Positions 1 to 11,186 of a stretch of DNA of 64,000 nucleotides are shown piece after piece. Position numbers and translations under genes: made by a program. The DNA comes from Stropharia rugosoannulata. Taxonomy: Eukaryota; Basidiomycota; Agaricomycetes; Agaricales; Strophariaceae. The stretch spans positions 2,976,001 through 3,040,000 of the forward strand of contig JANCIK010000007.1 of the NCBI GenBank assembly GCA_028532985.1, written 5' to 3'. The stretch's first letter is position 1; each line of letters opens with the position of its first letter. The notes beneath the pieces were generated by a model. That model was not told the origin of the DNA and made no database searches. It saw only the letters and a program-made list of their open reading frames with translations.

Positions 1-510
1 TTGCTGTTGCGTTCGACGTGGTATACCCTGTGCTCTAGACCCGATTCTTGTATGTACGCTTGGATTACAGATTTCATTTTCTTGTTGTCCTGCTCGATCT
101 GAAGTATCCCTTGGTCGCCCTGGAGGGTGAGTTTGACTTGTCGTGCTGCAATTGCTGCTCTGGCCGCTACCTTGGGATTGGCTTTGGCCATTACACCGCT
201 TGCCGCCGCTATCTCGCTCCATAGTTTGTTGCCTGGGTGTGTCGTTTCCGCTTGTGTTTTTGCGCTGGGTTTATTCTGTATTGTGGTCCATGCTTCAGTT
301 GCTGTTTGTAAGTGCCCCTTGACAATTGATTCTGTTGTGGCTTTGATCTCCGTTAGCTGGGTTTGTATGGAGCTTGTCAGCTCGTCTCGTAGTTGCGAGG
401 CTATGCCTTTCATGGATTCACGTATGTATTGTTCGGTGGTCCCATGTACTGCGAGTAAGTCAGTGGTGATTATAGCGATAGCCTGTATGGTGCGCTTGTA
501 GTCTATGTTT

Positions 511-697
511 TGTTGAAATAAGCGACGGAGTGCGGAAAAGAGGATGTATTTCGTTTGTCCGAGTGAGCTCGATGGACAAACGGATGGGGGGTACGTTACG
601 AGATACATGCAGATATAAGTAAGATTATGTAAGTCAAATGTAAGTACCTAAATGCGTAATAGCTTCAAGTAAGTACGAATGTCCCAAAATTCCAACA
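511..697 (-). repeat. 3' LTR of the Gag-only element
   Basis: This 187-bp terminal repeat is identical to 2026-2212 and has the short inverted ends TGTTG/CAACA. It is preceded, in element orientation, by a GGAGGAG polypurine tract. Confidence 0.93.
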
Positions 698-762
698 CTC
701 CTCCGGAAGCTATGAAGCATACAAAAAATTCAAGAAAAGAAACAAAAAAAGTCCTCACAAAT

Positions 763-1719
763 TTACAGAGCAATGTCTTCATTTCCTGAGTCCTCGGAGT
801 CAAGTGCTTCTTGAATGTGAAGAACAAGGTCTTCATCAGCATCACTAGTACTGGCTTCATATGAATCTTCGACGACATTAACACTGTGGGGGATGGCATC
901 AATGTCACGTGTGGGACAGACATTGCGAAGATGTCCAACTCCTCCGCATTTATGACAAATTGGGGCGCGTCGAGCCTGGGCTGGTGCGGCAGGGGGCTTC
1001 TGTGACTTTTGTTTCCAGTGGGGTGCTCCTCCGGGTGAAGTGACAGCAAGTACTTCATCAGGGGGACTGGTGGAGGAAGTGTCAATGGTAGTAGAATTGC
1101 GCAGACGGCCTTCTTCGTTCAAGAGACGGGTTACTACAGATTCAAAATTGAGTTGGGCAAGGGGGGTGCCTGTAATGTTAACAATGACAGACTGATAAGC
1201 AGGGGGAAGACCATTGAGAAGAACACTGATTTTATCGAGATCGGAAACAATTGTTGCTCGAGCAAGGGAAGAAAAAGAAAGAGATGACATATCTTCATTT
1301 TCAGCACTGTATGATTCCTCCAATCGGTAGGCGGCATGGCGGATACTGGCAACAAATGAGGCAATAGACGAGTCGGGAGCCATTTGCATTCGAATAAAGT
1401 CACGGCGCATGGTGAGAAGGACACCTAAACCACGAGCGCGGTGAATCTGAGCGAGATTATTCCAAATGATGGCCGGATCGGTCTCGGCCCGGACGTGGGG
1501 GAGTTGCGAAGCCTCGAGAGCTAAAATTATCTCGGCGCGTGCAAGCCGTTGCTTATCGACAAAAGATCGCACAGCTTTGGAGTTGGGGCTACCCAAGGGC
1601 ATGGTGTCTCGGCCGTTGACAACGCCAAAAACATTTTTGCGCTCCAATAGAGCCTCCATCTGAAGCTTCCAGTCATCGTAGTTGGTTTCGTTTAGTTTGG
1701 AAAAGGGTAAGGAGTGCAT
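763..1719 (-). CDS. Copia-type Gag polyprotein with CCHC zinc knuckle
   Basis: The ORF encodes 318 residues. Residues 1-35 carry the N-terminal pattern of Copia Gag proteins (LNxxNYxxWKxxMExLL). The middle is the helical capsid-like domain of the UBN2/retrotrans_gag type. A zinc knuckle CX2CX4HX4C lies near residues 255-268, followed by an acidic tail rich in Asp, Glu and Ser. Gag forms the virus-like particle and binds element RNA through the knuckle. The frame ends in a normal stop 65 bp from the 3' LTR and has no Pol extension, frameshift or readthrough candidate. ATG 1719 is the first start codon downstream of the leader. The ORF shows no damage, which agrees with the identical LTRs. Confidence 0.92.
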   Translation of the reverse strand: MHSLPFSKLNETNYDDWKLQMEALLERKNVFGVVNGRDTMPLGSPNSKAVRSFVDKQRLARAEIILALEASQLPHVRAETDPAIIWNNLAQIHRARGLGVLLTMRRDFIRMQMAPDSSIASFVASIRHAAYRLEESYSAENEDMSSLSFSSLARATIVSDLDKISVLLNGLPPAYQSVIVNITGTPLAQLNFESVVTRLLNEEGRLRNSTTIDTSSTSPPDEVLAVTSPGGAPHWKQKSQKPPAAPAQARRAPICHKCGGVGHLRNVCPTRDIDAIPHSVNVVEDSYEASTSDADEDLVLHIQEALDSEDSGNEDIAL

Positions 1720-1820
1720 GGTGACAAAATCAGATAAGAGATGGGTGAACTGATAAGAATGGTGAGGAGTACGAGGGTGTTTCCAGTGTGCCGCAGCAGT
1801 GACCGTGAAGCTCGCAAGCT

Positions 1821-1937
1821 ATTCCGGTGTACTCTCCTCGAGCAGAGGCCGTGAACCCAACAATTCCGGTGTATTCGCCGTGAACAGTGACCGTGGTGAT
1901 TCCGGTGTGCGCCAAGCAGTGACCGTGATTCCGGTGT
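1821..1937 (-). repeat. Four-copy decamer in the leader of the Gag-only element
   Basis: The decamer ACACCGGAAT (minus strand) occurs four times between the 5' LTR and gag: complements of 1821-1830, 1863-1872, 1899-1908 and 1928-1937. The spacers contain a second repeated motif (CAGTGACCGTG on the plus strand). Such a repeated leader could be a packaging or regulatory RNA signal. That role is inference. Confidence 0.75.
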
Positions 1938-2025
1938 ATCTTCGCAAAGATAGAGGCCGTGAGAAAGTACCAGTTTATGTCGTGGACAGACAATTGCTGT
2001 GATCCTGCAATAGGAGATCCGTTTG

Positions 2026-2212
2026 TGTTGAAATAAGCGACGGAGTGCGGAAAAGAGGATGTATTTCGTTTGTCCGAGTGAGCTCGATGGACAAACGGAT
2101 GGGGGGTACGTTACGAGATACATGCAGATATAAGTAAGATTATGTAAGTCAAATGTAAGTACCTAAATGCGTAATAGCTTCAAGTAAGTACGAATGTCCC
2201 AAAATTCCAACA
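2026..2212 (-). repeat. 5' LTR of the Gag-only element
   Basis: This 187-bp terminal repeat is identical to 511-697. It abuts the target duplication TGTTT at 2213-2217. In element orientation it lies upstream of gag and should hold the promoter. Confidence 0.93.
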
Positions 2213-2435
2213 TGTTTGTCCTGGTGTCTGTTGGTGTTTCGGATGCCGCGAACTCCAATAGAGCTCCGAGGAACTCTTCTATGTTAGAAAATAGGTCATT
2301 AGTTAGTGGTAGGATGTGTAGTTTCTCTAGTAGTTCGGTGGCTTCACGTGGGGTCCTCGGTAGCTGGTTGTCGCTTCTCATGCCTGTCCGGCTTGACATC
2401 GCTTGTGCTGCCGCCTGTTTAGAGGCTGTAGGCAT

Positions 2436-3910
2436 GTTATAGTGTTATTACTGCGTTTTCCTCGTAATTCGGGGAAGTTACAGGTGGGTAGGTACTGTGT
2501 ATATACGTCTACTATGATGCTCGACGACTTGCGAGAGGCCCGTGTGGCTGTGCAATGTCGTGGTCAGAGATCAAGAGGCGTCTCTTCACTATGTATTATA
2601 TTCTATCTTCTCCCGTTTATCTAATTACTTAGATATATTTAGGTAGGGAAAGTATTATGATGATTTTCTGACCTATCGTTGACAGTTTCACGGCCCGCTC
2701 ATACTACTGAGTGTATAAAAGTACGCCTCGGCATGAGAGCCATGGTAGATAATAAATTTTACTTTCACTAAAGTATAATGCCAGATAGCGCCGTATTATA
2801 GTTGTCGTGACGTTTTTCTTTTTGAATTGTCACTGTTGGAGTAGATCACTGTTGGAGTAGATGTGTTGGAAGCTACCTGTAAGAAATAAAATCCATGAGA
2901 AACATTTCTACTCATGGACTGGAGCATCCGTGGATGTCATAGTGCTGCGAAAAGCAGACGTCGACGGAGTTTCTAGGTGTTCTTTACAGAACATTAGCAT
3001 TCGTAAAGACTCCGTTCGAAGAAGGCTGATTCTTCGTCTCACGATGTCAAGATGCCCAAATTCAATGTAAAATTTCACAGACTGAGTCATGAACGTTGCT
3101 CCAATATCCATCTAGAACAACATTCTGAGTAGTATTTACTCCTTTTGCCTCTCTTTCCGTGATCAAGTGAGCTTGTCAAAAATGCAGCGTCTTTGAGATT
3201 CCCCACATAGCAACTCCATATTTGTGCGCTCGTATGCATTTTACTGTGTCATGTCAAAACTATCTATCAATCACTAATACCTGGTGTCAGATCAGGTATT
3301 AAAATGACGCCCCTCGTTAACTGAAGTCTCTACATCAGGGAGAATAGTACTTGTGCCAACTGGCCCCATGCATGTGCACGCTGTAAATTATCTATTTCCC
3401 GTTTGTACCCACTTCACTTAAGCTGCATATTTCCGAACGGCATACAGTATGTTTAATAGCGACTGGAGAGCTTGGTTCTCCCTGGCGCGTGGTATAGAAA
3501 TTAATTGTCTGCTCCCAACGCTACTACTATTCTCTGATATATCAACGCCGTCCAGCGTCCAGAGTTGGGACATGGGTATGCATATCCCCACCCATGGTGC
3601 GACATTTCAATAATTTCTTTCTTCAAGACCAGCAGCTCTATATAGTGACGAAATTCCTCCGATTCAAAACATGCAAGTACCCTGCAGCACGTAACCTGTA
3701 CCGTGTTCACGTTTACGCCGCTATTGGTATTTAGACGGAAATTCTACGGGTCTGTACAATGCATACATACAACATATAGAGTAGCACGTAGAGTGCTAAT
3801 TAATACAATGTCCGTTGGTTGGAATAGTACATACGTGAAATAAACCTCCATAGAAAGGTGAGTTAACAGTCCATACTAAAAAGCCGAGAAAATGTCTATA
3901 ATAATAATCA
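2436..3910. other. No supportable gene
   Basis: This stretch is AT-rich and holds only short ORFs without recognisable composition or splice structure. A TATAAAAG at about 2716-2723 has no convincing ORF behind it. A 16-bp tandem duplication (TCACTGTTGGAGTAGA) is at 2830-2861. The left part is the upstream flank of the split ORF, and the right part is probably the 3' UTR of the large gene. Confidence 0.5.
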
Positions 3911-6900
3911 TCATCTTCCCCAAGGCCAATACCAGCGCTGCGCTGGCGTACCCCATGCCTCAGTTTCATCTTCGCCAATTAGCTGCAAACGAACAGGCCC
4001 ACAAGCGACGTATATGTCAGCGCTGTCCCCGGTCCAGCCTTTCGTTTCCGCTGGTAGCGGCTCCTCCAGCTCATCACCATCAATGAGCTCAAATTCGTCA
4101 GTCGACCGGTCTGCGTCCACACCAGAGGTCGACATGTACTCAGCGTCGTCAGTGTCCGACTGAGTCGTGTCCCCAGATCTTGAGCCATCGTTCTGCAAAA
4201 CACGTCGGCGTCGCCTCGGGCGTGGCTGATTTGACTGTAAGGCTGCAGTGGCACTGCTCCGCGCGACGAGCTTCTCCGTCGGGCCGATGTTGTAGCCGCG
4301 CATGTAGCCTCTCTCTACTTGCACAGATGCACCGTATGCCTGAAGCCCGCGGCTGACACTGATTTGCGCGCCAACCCCACTCGCACCGTCGTCGCGAACA
4401 TACCCATCGCCAACATGAACGATCACCGGTCCGACAAATGTGCGTGGAAGGGCCAGAGTCAGAGGAGCACGGGAGCGTGTGCGTGTGTGAGGAACGTCGA
4501 CGGGTCGTCGCGGTGGACGGGCGATGGGTGCCGTCCCGGGTGCTGGTGGCGGGTGTCCAGTTGACGGTTGTGCGGGAGGTGTGAAGGGAATGGAATCAAC
4601 AGTAGCGAAGACCAGACGTATTGGCGGTCGGGGAAACGGTGCGTGCTGCATTGTCGGTGTCGGTGAGCATTCGGACAAAAAACCAAAAAAAAACCAAAAA
4701 AAAAAATTGAACTTACGATCCTGGCTACCAGTCCCGCCTCTGGACCATCTTTAATCGCACCTCCCTTGTCTCCTTTCCGCCCCCTACCCATTCGCGCCTC
4801 CTTGAGTCTCAGCTCCACTTCAACCACTGCGTCCTTATCCTCCTCCGTATTCGACGCGGGATTCAGACTCGCGGATGGTGCATCTACTGCAGTTATATCA
4901 GAAACTGACGCTGCCGGGTCGTCTGCCAATCGCGGTGGGGCGTCCAGCTCGGGCTCACGTTCTGGCTCGTCTTGGACCTCCTTTTCATCCGGGTCGTCAT
5001 CGGTATACACTATACCCCCACGTGCAAGCGGTGAGCTCGGCGTATACGCCGCCCCATCCACTGAAACTGCACGCGTCCGCGGGATGATTCCACCACTGCC
5101 AGCTGTAGCAGATGCCGTAGGCGGAGGAGCCGACGATGAAAGTGGGACAGGCCGTGGGTTACCAGCGCGCACCCAACTTTCCTCAGACAAACCCGAGCGT
5201 TCGAATGTCGTGCGCCGTCCATCAACCATGCCTATATTCCCGCCTGCGAGACCAAGTCCCCAACTACGGTGGTCTGGTCGTACCTCGTTGGCGTGGTTTT
5301 GATATGGGACCAATGGACGCCCACCTCCATCTTCCGAGTGAGCCCTGCGACTACCCGGATGCGCCTGTGCCGTGTTTGTTGGCGGAGCAGAGCTTGGGAT
5401 TAGAGGACTGGGGGTTGGAACGATGGTTGTTGCAGCGGCCGTCGAGGCACGTCTCATCGTTGACCTTCTAGAAGCCATCGCATTGCCGTTATTCCGTCCT
5501 TTCCCCCTTTTCTTCGGCACCCATGGCAGGACGTACACATCCACATCCATACCACCACCCTCCACTTCGAGTGTCAGGTTTTTCTTCCCCATCCCTGATC
5601 CTCCTGCACCAGCCGGTCTCATGCCAGGATATAACCCTGCGACAACAGCCGCTGGGCCAGCAGCGGCAGTGGCAACCCCGCCAGCCACCGCTGAAGAAGC
5701 AGAAGACCCAGGTGTCGCACGAAGCCTATCGAACACGTCCATCAGCCCCTCTTTATACTCCATGCTAGGGTCGATAGTATACGACTTTCTGTGAATTTCT
5801 GGCTCTGGCGTGGTACGAAAGAGTGAGGCCACGCGCAATCGCGATGTCGTTTGCGTCTGCTGCTTGTGCACAATGTGTAGGCTGACCCAGTTTTGCGGGG
5901 GGTCGTTGGGTGAGAAGGGCGGGTCCGAACCGACGACGTTAGCATTACCGATAAAGGCATAACTGTACTCGGCATTTTGGGTTATCGTAGCAGTACTGGT
6001 ACCGGCGATGGTGGTGCGGGTCGCCTGGGATCGCGAGCGAGAATGGTACAGAGCTGTGGTTGCAGGCGCCGAGGCAGGCTGGTGTAAGGGAGGCGGTGGC
6101 ACGGACGCATGCTCATAAGTGTTCAGCGGCTCCGAAGCGCGGCGCTGGTGCGTCGGCCGTCTTCCTGGCGTAGGTTGTGGAGGTGGATTGGGCTGCGGCC
6201 TTGTCGGCGGCTTTTGCGGCGGTGCTGGAGTAGGCTTGTGTGGTCTGCCTTCTTTGCTTCGCGTCTCCCCGGAGACAGAGTAAGGCTCAGAGGCAAGTAC
6301 AGTAGCTGCACCTTCGGTCTGTGTTTGCGCACTGCGATCAGAAACGTTGACGGTGGCGGGGGGTACTTCGTTGTTCCGATCTTCAAGCGCCACGGAAACG
6401 TATGTCGTAGTGATTGGCACATTTTGTATAGGTGTCGCTGTGGGTGTGGACTCCGGCTCCGTATGTGTATGTCGATCTTGTGCTTCAGGCGTAGGCACAG
6501 GTTTCGCGGATGCGGCGGCGGCGGCGGCGGCGATGGCAGAGACTGTGGCATTCTCTACAGACTGCTGCTTAACTGTTGTTTTGGATTTTGGTTTACTCTG
6601 CTCCTTAGTCTTCGCCTTTTCTTTATCCTTCGCATTTGCTTTAGCTTCCTCTTTCGCCCGCTGCTTGTCTCTTGCCTCCCTCTCCTTCGCTTCCCTTCTC
6701 TCGCGCTCCCTCACCTCCTTTGCCAATTTTGCCTCTACCTTCAAGCGTTCCTTTTCCTCTCGCTCGTGTTCTTTGGTCATCCGCTCGCGCTCCTTCGCTT
6801 CTACAGCCTCCCGCTCCCTTGTCTCCCGCTCCAGGCGCTCCCTCTCAGCCTTCTCCCGCTGCTCCTTTCCTTTCGACTCCCGCGCCAACCTATCGCGCTC

Positions 6901-9792
6901 CTCTTTTGCCTGTCGTGCACGATCTTTCTCCAGGGCCCTCTCTTCTTTCGCCTTCGTGCTTTTTTGGCGTTCGACAGGCTGCGGACGCTCGGATTGCCCG
7001 TTCGCATTTGTGCTCTCCATTGTCATCGCAGGGACTATCGCATCACCAGAAGCAGGTGTCGAACTGGCGCGGACGGGCCTGCGCCCGCGTTCTCCAGGAG
7101 GCGCCTTAACCAGAGTGGCATGGCGACGAGTACCGCCAGCATTTTGCGTATTTGATTTACGAGCGTGGACACGCCCGCGACTGCGGCTTCGCTCCCGAGC
7201 GTTTGTGGGCGTTCCATTGGCTGTCACCGTCTCAGCATCCTCATGGGCCACTACGACTTCTGGGGCTGGAGTTACAGTCTCACTGGCGGCAGCATTAAGG
7301 TTTGCTCCAGCGTTGACAACGATGTTTACAGGGCTCGAAAGAGGTACTGCAGCAGCAGTGCTGCCAACTGGGAGTGATATTGTGCTTCCTCTCGTGCCTG
7401 CCCCACCCACCATAACTGACGACGTCGACACGGACCCACGGCGGCCCCACACCCATTTCCTATGAGCCTGCACTTTATCTGATACCATTGGAGTCATGTC
7501 AGCGTCGGGGGGCTGCGAGGACGATGAGCGGCGGGATCCATAGAACCCGCGCCATGGGGATATAGAGGAGCGCCGCGACGTGCCTACGGCAGCGGGCTGC
7601 GGTACGCCGCTTGCAGAGAGCGGAGATGATAAAGTGGTTTTATCCATCTTTGTCTTCTTGGTGGCAGGGTGGTCGGCCGGTACAACAGATCTCGCTGAAT
7701 TCTGTGGCTGTTCCTTCTCATTACGCAAATCCACTGGGGTCTGAACGCCAGTCCCAGGTATGCGGCCTTCACTCTCTGTAATATTGGCGTCTGCATCGCC
7801 GCTGCGGTCACCATCAACACGTTTCCTATGCGAAATGTGTGCCTCAGCCCTGTCCCGCTCATTTCCCCGACCGCGCTGGATATTCTGAACGTACCTCAAC
7901 ACCTCAGAATCCAGATTAACATCCGCATGCTGACTAGGGCCCTCTTCTTCAGCCTTCATGTCCGCTTCCTGACCACCTCTGAAGCTATCATTCTCCCGCT
8001 CCTTCTTAATCCACGCGTCTCTGACCATCCGTGCCCCACTTCCTTCAGAAGCCCACACGTTGCCATCATCATCCTCACCTGCGAGGGCCCAGTCCCAACC
8101 TGGACAGCCCACGCGCGCCGCATCGCGAGCAGCCCGCATTCCAGCAGCTGCAGATGCATGCTCGTACGTCCGCTCGAACTCCGTCGCTGGCGCATCAGCA
8201 AGCGTAATGGGGTCCGAGGAGATGTTCTCGAGTGGATCGTTCGACCGCGTTATGCCGCCGCGGAGCCAGGGCTGGGCCGCATAGAGATGCACATGGGGTG
8301 GTAGCGGAGTAGGTGAAGTTTGCAGAGGAACTGGCGCAGAACTGATAGTCTGGGGAAGTGCTACGCTCTGGGAGCGCCCATGCGAGTTTGGATCTCGCTT
8401 GTTGCTTTCCGAGCGCCGCTGGGACTTGGACCTTAGCTTTGGCGTACGTGATGCATCCGCACTTTGGCTCCGGTTCTTTTCCTTGCCAGAGCTGGAAATA
8501 GAGAAGGGCCATCCCCACTTCCTGTGCTCTTTGTCTTGTCGCGGATTTTGCACTTCACGCACGCTGCTCCCGTTGCCTGAATCTTTCCCAGTGTCAGCAC
8601 TTCTATCCCTCCGAGATAAACTCGGATTTCGACCAGTTGCGACCGTGCCAGAAGCAGAGGTCGTCTCGCCCCCATCCTCGAGCCCTAGCTTCCCCAATAC
8701 TGCCCGTGCTCCGGCAACGGCGTTTGCGTCCACGTCTACAGGCATCTTAGCCCTCCCTTCGTGACCCAACTTGCCATCCGTTCCTCGTTCTCTTTGCGCC
8801 TGGTCAAGCAACATTCTGTCTACCGCTGTCCTCAAGTCCGCATCCGCGTTCCCTGCCTTTGCTTGCGACTCTTTTGCTGTTAGAACCTCACCGTGGGGCT
8901 CCAGAGCAGCGCGCCGGGTGGCTTCGTTAGCATATGCGCTCCGCGGTAAATCATGCTGCGGAGCATGCGCTGTAGAGGCCGCTATACGGGCTTGTGGCTG
9001 GGATTGCAAGAGTGAATGGTGTTGCATGATAGCATTGTGCAATTCCCGAGCGTCGACCAACTCGTTTATGTCGAAAGCGCTGCTCTGATTATTGGAAGAG
9101 GAGTTTTGCGGTGCGGCGGGTTTATCCCCCGCATTTACGTGTGTATATGCATGCACGCTTATCGGTGACGGAGAGTGAATATATGCGCCATGAGAGACCT
9201 GCGCCTCAATGTATGCTTGACCGTCGTTGGGTTGCGCTGTTTCCCAATGTGTTCCTTCACGCTCCTCGAGGTCCTCAAGCGCAGAGTGCATCGACAGCTC
9301 ACTCGAGCTCGACGTCGATCCCGCGTCCGAACGCGCATCGTCATTCCCGTCGTCGTCGGCAAATCCGGTGAAATCACGGTTATCACGTCGATGTTCGTCT
9401 TCATGTCCCCGTCTTCCGAAGAAACCTTCCCCGTCGCCGCTGTCCACCCGCATATGCCTGTGCACATCAGGGTATGCAAAACCCTGCCCGCCCCCCTCTT
9501 CTTCGTCCAGAGGGCTCTCGTAGGCCGCAAACGCCCCGGGGACATGGATATATGCTGCCGGGTCGTCCAGGTCCGGGCTATATGCGTACGGTCCGTCGTA
9601 GTAGTCCGTCCCTAGTTCTCGGTGCTCCCCAAGGCTAGTATCGACGGTGGGGTGCGCGGGAATGCTTCCTGCACTCATTCCGGCGCCTGAAGTGAAAGAC
9701 ATGTGGCTATATGCGTACGGGGCTCCCTTGGGGGTGGATTTGGGAGATAATGGCGTGTATGCGGTGTGACCTTGTACCGCTGGGCCCGCCAT
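3911..9792 (-). CDS. Very large low-complexity protein of unknown function
   Basis: Two exons, 9792-4717 and 4645-3911, are separated by a 71-bp intron with donor GTAAGT and acceptor TGCAG, both phase 0. They encode 1936 residues. Without splicing, the frame enters a poly-T tract and ends at 4459. The N-terminal half is rich in Ser, Gly, Asp, His and Arg and looks disordered. Residues of roughly 940-1077 are a continuous Lys/Glu/Arg-rich helix or coiled coil. Two short stretches look folded: around residues 1270-1330 (Tyr/Phe/Val-rich) and a beta-like segment near 1400-1430 followed by a basic KKRGKGR patch. Exon 2 ends in another beta-like segment and an acidic tail. No catalytic motif, signal peptide or membrane helix is visible. 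The ATG at 9792 is followed at once by the low-complexity coding sequence, and the region upstream looks like a 5' leader. A scaffold or regulatory protein is possible, but I assign no function. Confidence 0.85.
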
Positions 9793-11186
9793 GCGCTGTC
9801 TGTCTTATCCCTTGCTTGCTCGTTCCACTTCACCTTGCACACGGACCGAGGAGGAGGAGGAGGAAGGATCGAGTGGCTTGGATCGATAAGTTTCGAAGAA
9901 AGAAAGGAAGTCGAACGTTGCAGGGAGTGAGGCAGGCCGCCAGGCACAGATAAGCCAGCCCGCCTGCCTCGAAGAGGGTTGGAGGTTGAGTCCAGCGAGC
10001 CAGTGCGTTTCATCATCGTCCATCAGAAGCCCAGAAGCCGTCAGCCGCGTCCGGCACGCTCGCCTCGAGGCTGCCGATCCACTATCACCGCCCCGAGTCC
10101 GAGCGCGCGACGTCATTGCCATTGTCTCTCGCGAACCCTCGCTATTGCTATAATACTTCCTGCTCGAATCTTCGGAGTCAAAGCTTCCAATTTGCACAAT
10201 GCGCAGTGAGACTTTGTTTAGTTTGAACAGAGCAAAGCTGCCTCTTGAAAATTTCTTACTTGATGGTCACCATCCAAGGTCGGTCAAAATATAGCAGGCT
10301 TGCATTCAACATGTCCACCTGGCATGCTCAAATTTCATTTAGCCCATCCGATAGACAGCGGATACATGCTTAGAGATAGCGGGATGGCGATTAGGCGAGG
10401 TACAGTTTTATATATCCCTTGATATCTTTATAACTCAAAACAATTGTCTCCCCAAATTATTCCATCCTTCAAGCCTCAAGGTTCCTCTCTCAACTAACTA
10501 AGAGAAGCCCTGCAATAAAAAGTATCGATGACTTTCGACTTTCGGTGGCAGTTAGCCATGTTCTAAAAATAGACCAGTGAAATATACCAGTGGCACGAAC
10601 CAGCTAACTGCCGATCCTGAGCCAGCATTGCTGTCGACCGATAATTATCCTGAATGTCCTATGACCGTTAAGTGAAATCAATTTTATGGAGTGCCGGGAC
10701 CGTATGTATCAGAGGCGTCCAGATACTTATGTAGTAAGACTTCGTGCACAGCTATTGCTACACTTTGGCTACACTTCATAAATTACCGTGTTATCAATCT
10801 TGCAGATCACTTTCCACTTACGAAACGATTTACATACCGACGGTTTGGAGACTTTGAAGTTTGATGGGGGTACACAATATGTATATTATACAAGTGGCGA
10901 GATAAACATCTGGCTAAATCACTGACGGAGTTAATGCAACAGCGGACAACGACTTGTTTTTGGTCTATGTGATTATCGATTCAGGGATCGAATTAAATAT
11001 GAAATACTGACATACCGCCCTACTTACTCTGGTCTATATGTGGCGGACATCACCATCAATAGAAGCGGCTTCCAGAGCAAAAGCTGCGGAGAATGAGAGA
11101 AAATGATAAAAATCAACTTGCGCATTAAGTATTTAAATACGGCTGGATCAATCACTCAGAGTCGTCTTTTAAGCCTTTTTCGACGC
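9793..11186. other. Divergent intergenic region
   Basis: About 1.4 kb separates two divergently transcribed genes. The first 400 bp (about 9793-10200) are GC-rich and are probably the leader and promoter of the large minus-strand gene. A 130-codon minus-strand ORF there (9805-10197) is most likely untranslated leader. From 10200 to 11100 the sequence is AT-rich with no ORF worth calling. No RNA gene was recognised. Confidence 0.5.

Larger units (their letters stand above)
511..2212 (-). mobile_element. Gag-only LTR retrotransposon (Copia-type, TR-GAG-like)
   Basis: A 1702-bp element is bounded by two direct 187-bp repeats (511-697 and 2026-2212) that I read as identical base for base. Each begins TGTTG and ends CAACA on the plus strand. 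The 5-bp target duplication TGTTT is at 506-510 and 2213-2217. The element lies on the minus strand, so 2026-2212 is its 5' LTR. A purine tract (GGAGGAG, complement of 698-704) directly precedes the 3' LTR. The only ORF is a Copia-type Gag. There is no protease, integrase or reverse transcriptase, and no room for them. This matches the architecture described in plants as terminal-repeat retrotransposons with a GAG domain. Movement would need enzymes supplied in trans. I could not identify a convincing primer-binding site. Confidence 0.93.
1..2435 (-). pseudogene. ORF split by LTR-element insertion (unknown, perhaps retroelement ORF1)
   Basis: An ORF starts with ATG at 2435 and reads down to 2213, where the LTR element at 511-2212 begins. 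If the element and one copy of the 5-bp target duplication are removed, the same frame continues without a stop from 510 to the left edge of the window, giving at least about 240 residues. The sequence is hydrophilic and Gln/Thr/Lys-rich, with a likely helical middle. I recognise no catalytic motif. The general character (no signal peptide, helical, charged) would suit the first ORF of a non-LTR retrotransposon, but it could also be a host gene. The uninterrupted frame on both sides implies that the insertion is recent. As it stands, the reading frame runs into the LTR and stops at 2163. Confidence 0.6.

Noticed and set aside
2000..2025. Primer-binding site next to the 5' LTR
   Set aside because: I could not match this stretch to a tRNA 3' end by eye.
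6109..7465. Long plus-strand ORFs of 348 and 372 codons
   Set aside because: They are antisense to the charged coiled-coil region of the large minus-strand gene and consist of Cys/Leu/Arg or Ser/Ala/Phe runs forced by the opposite frame.
9805..10197. 130-codon minus-strand ORF upstream of the large gene
   Set aside because: No family features; it is in the wrong frame to extend the large protein and best explained as leader sequence.
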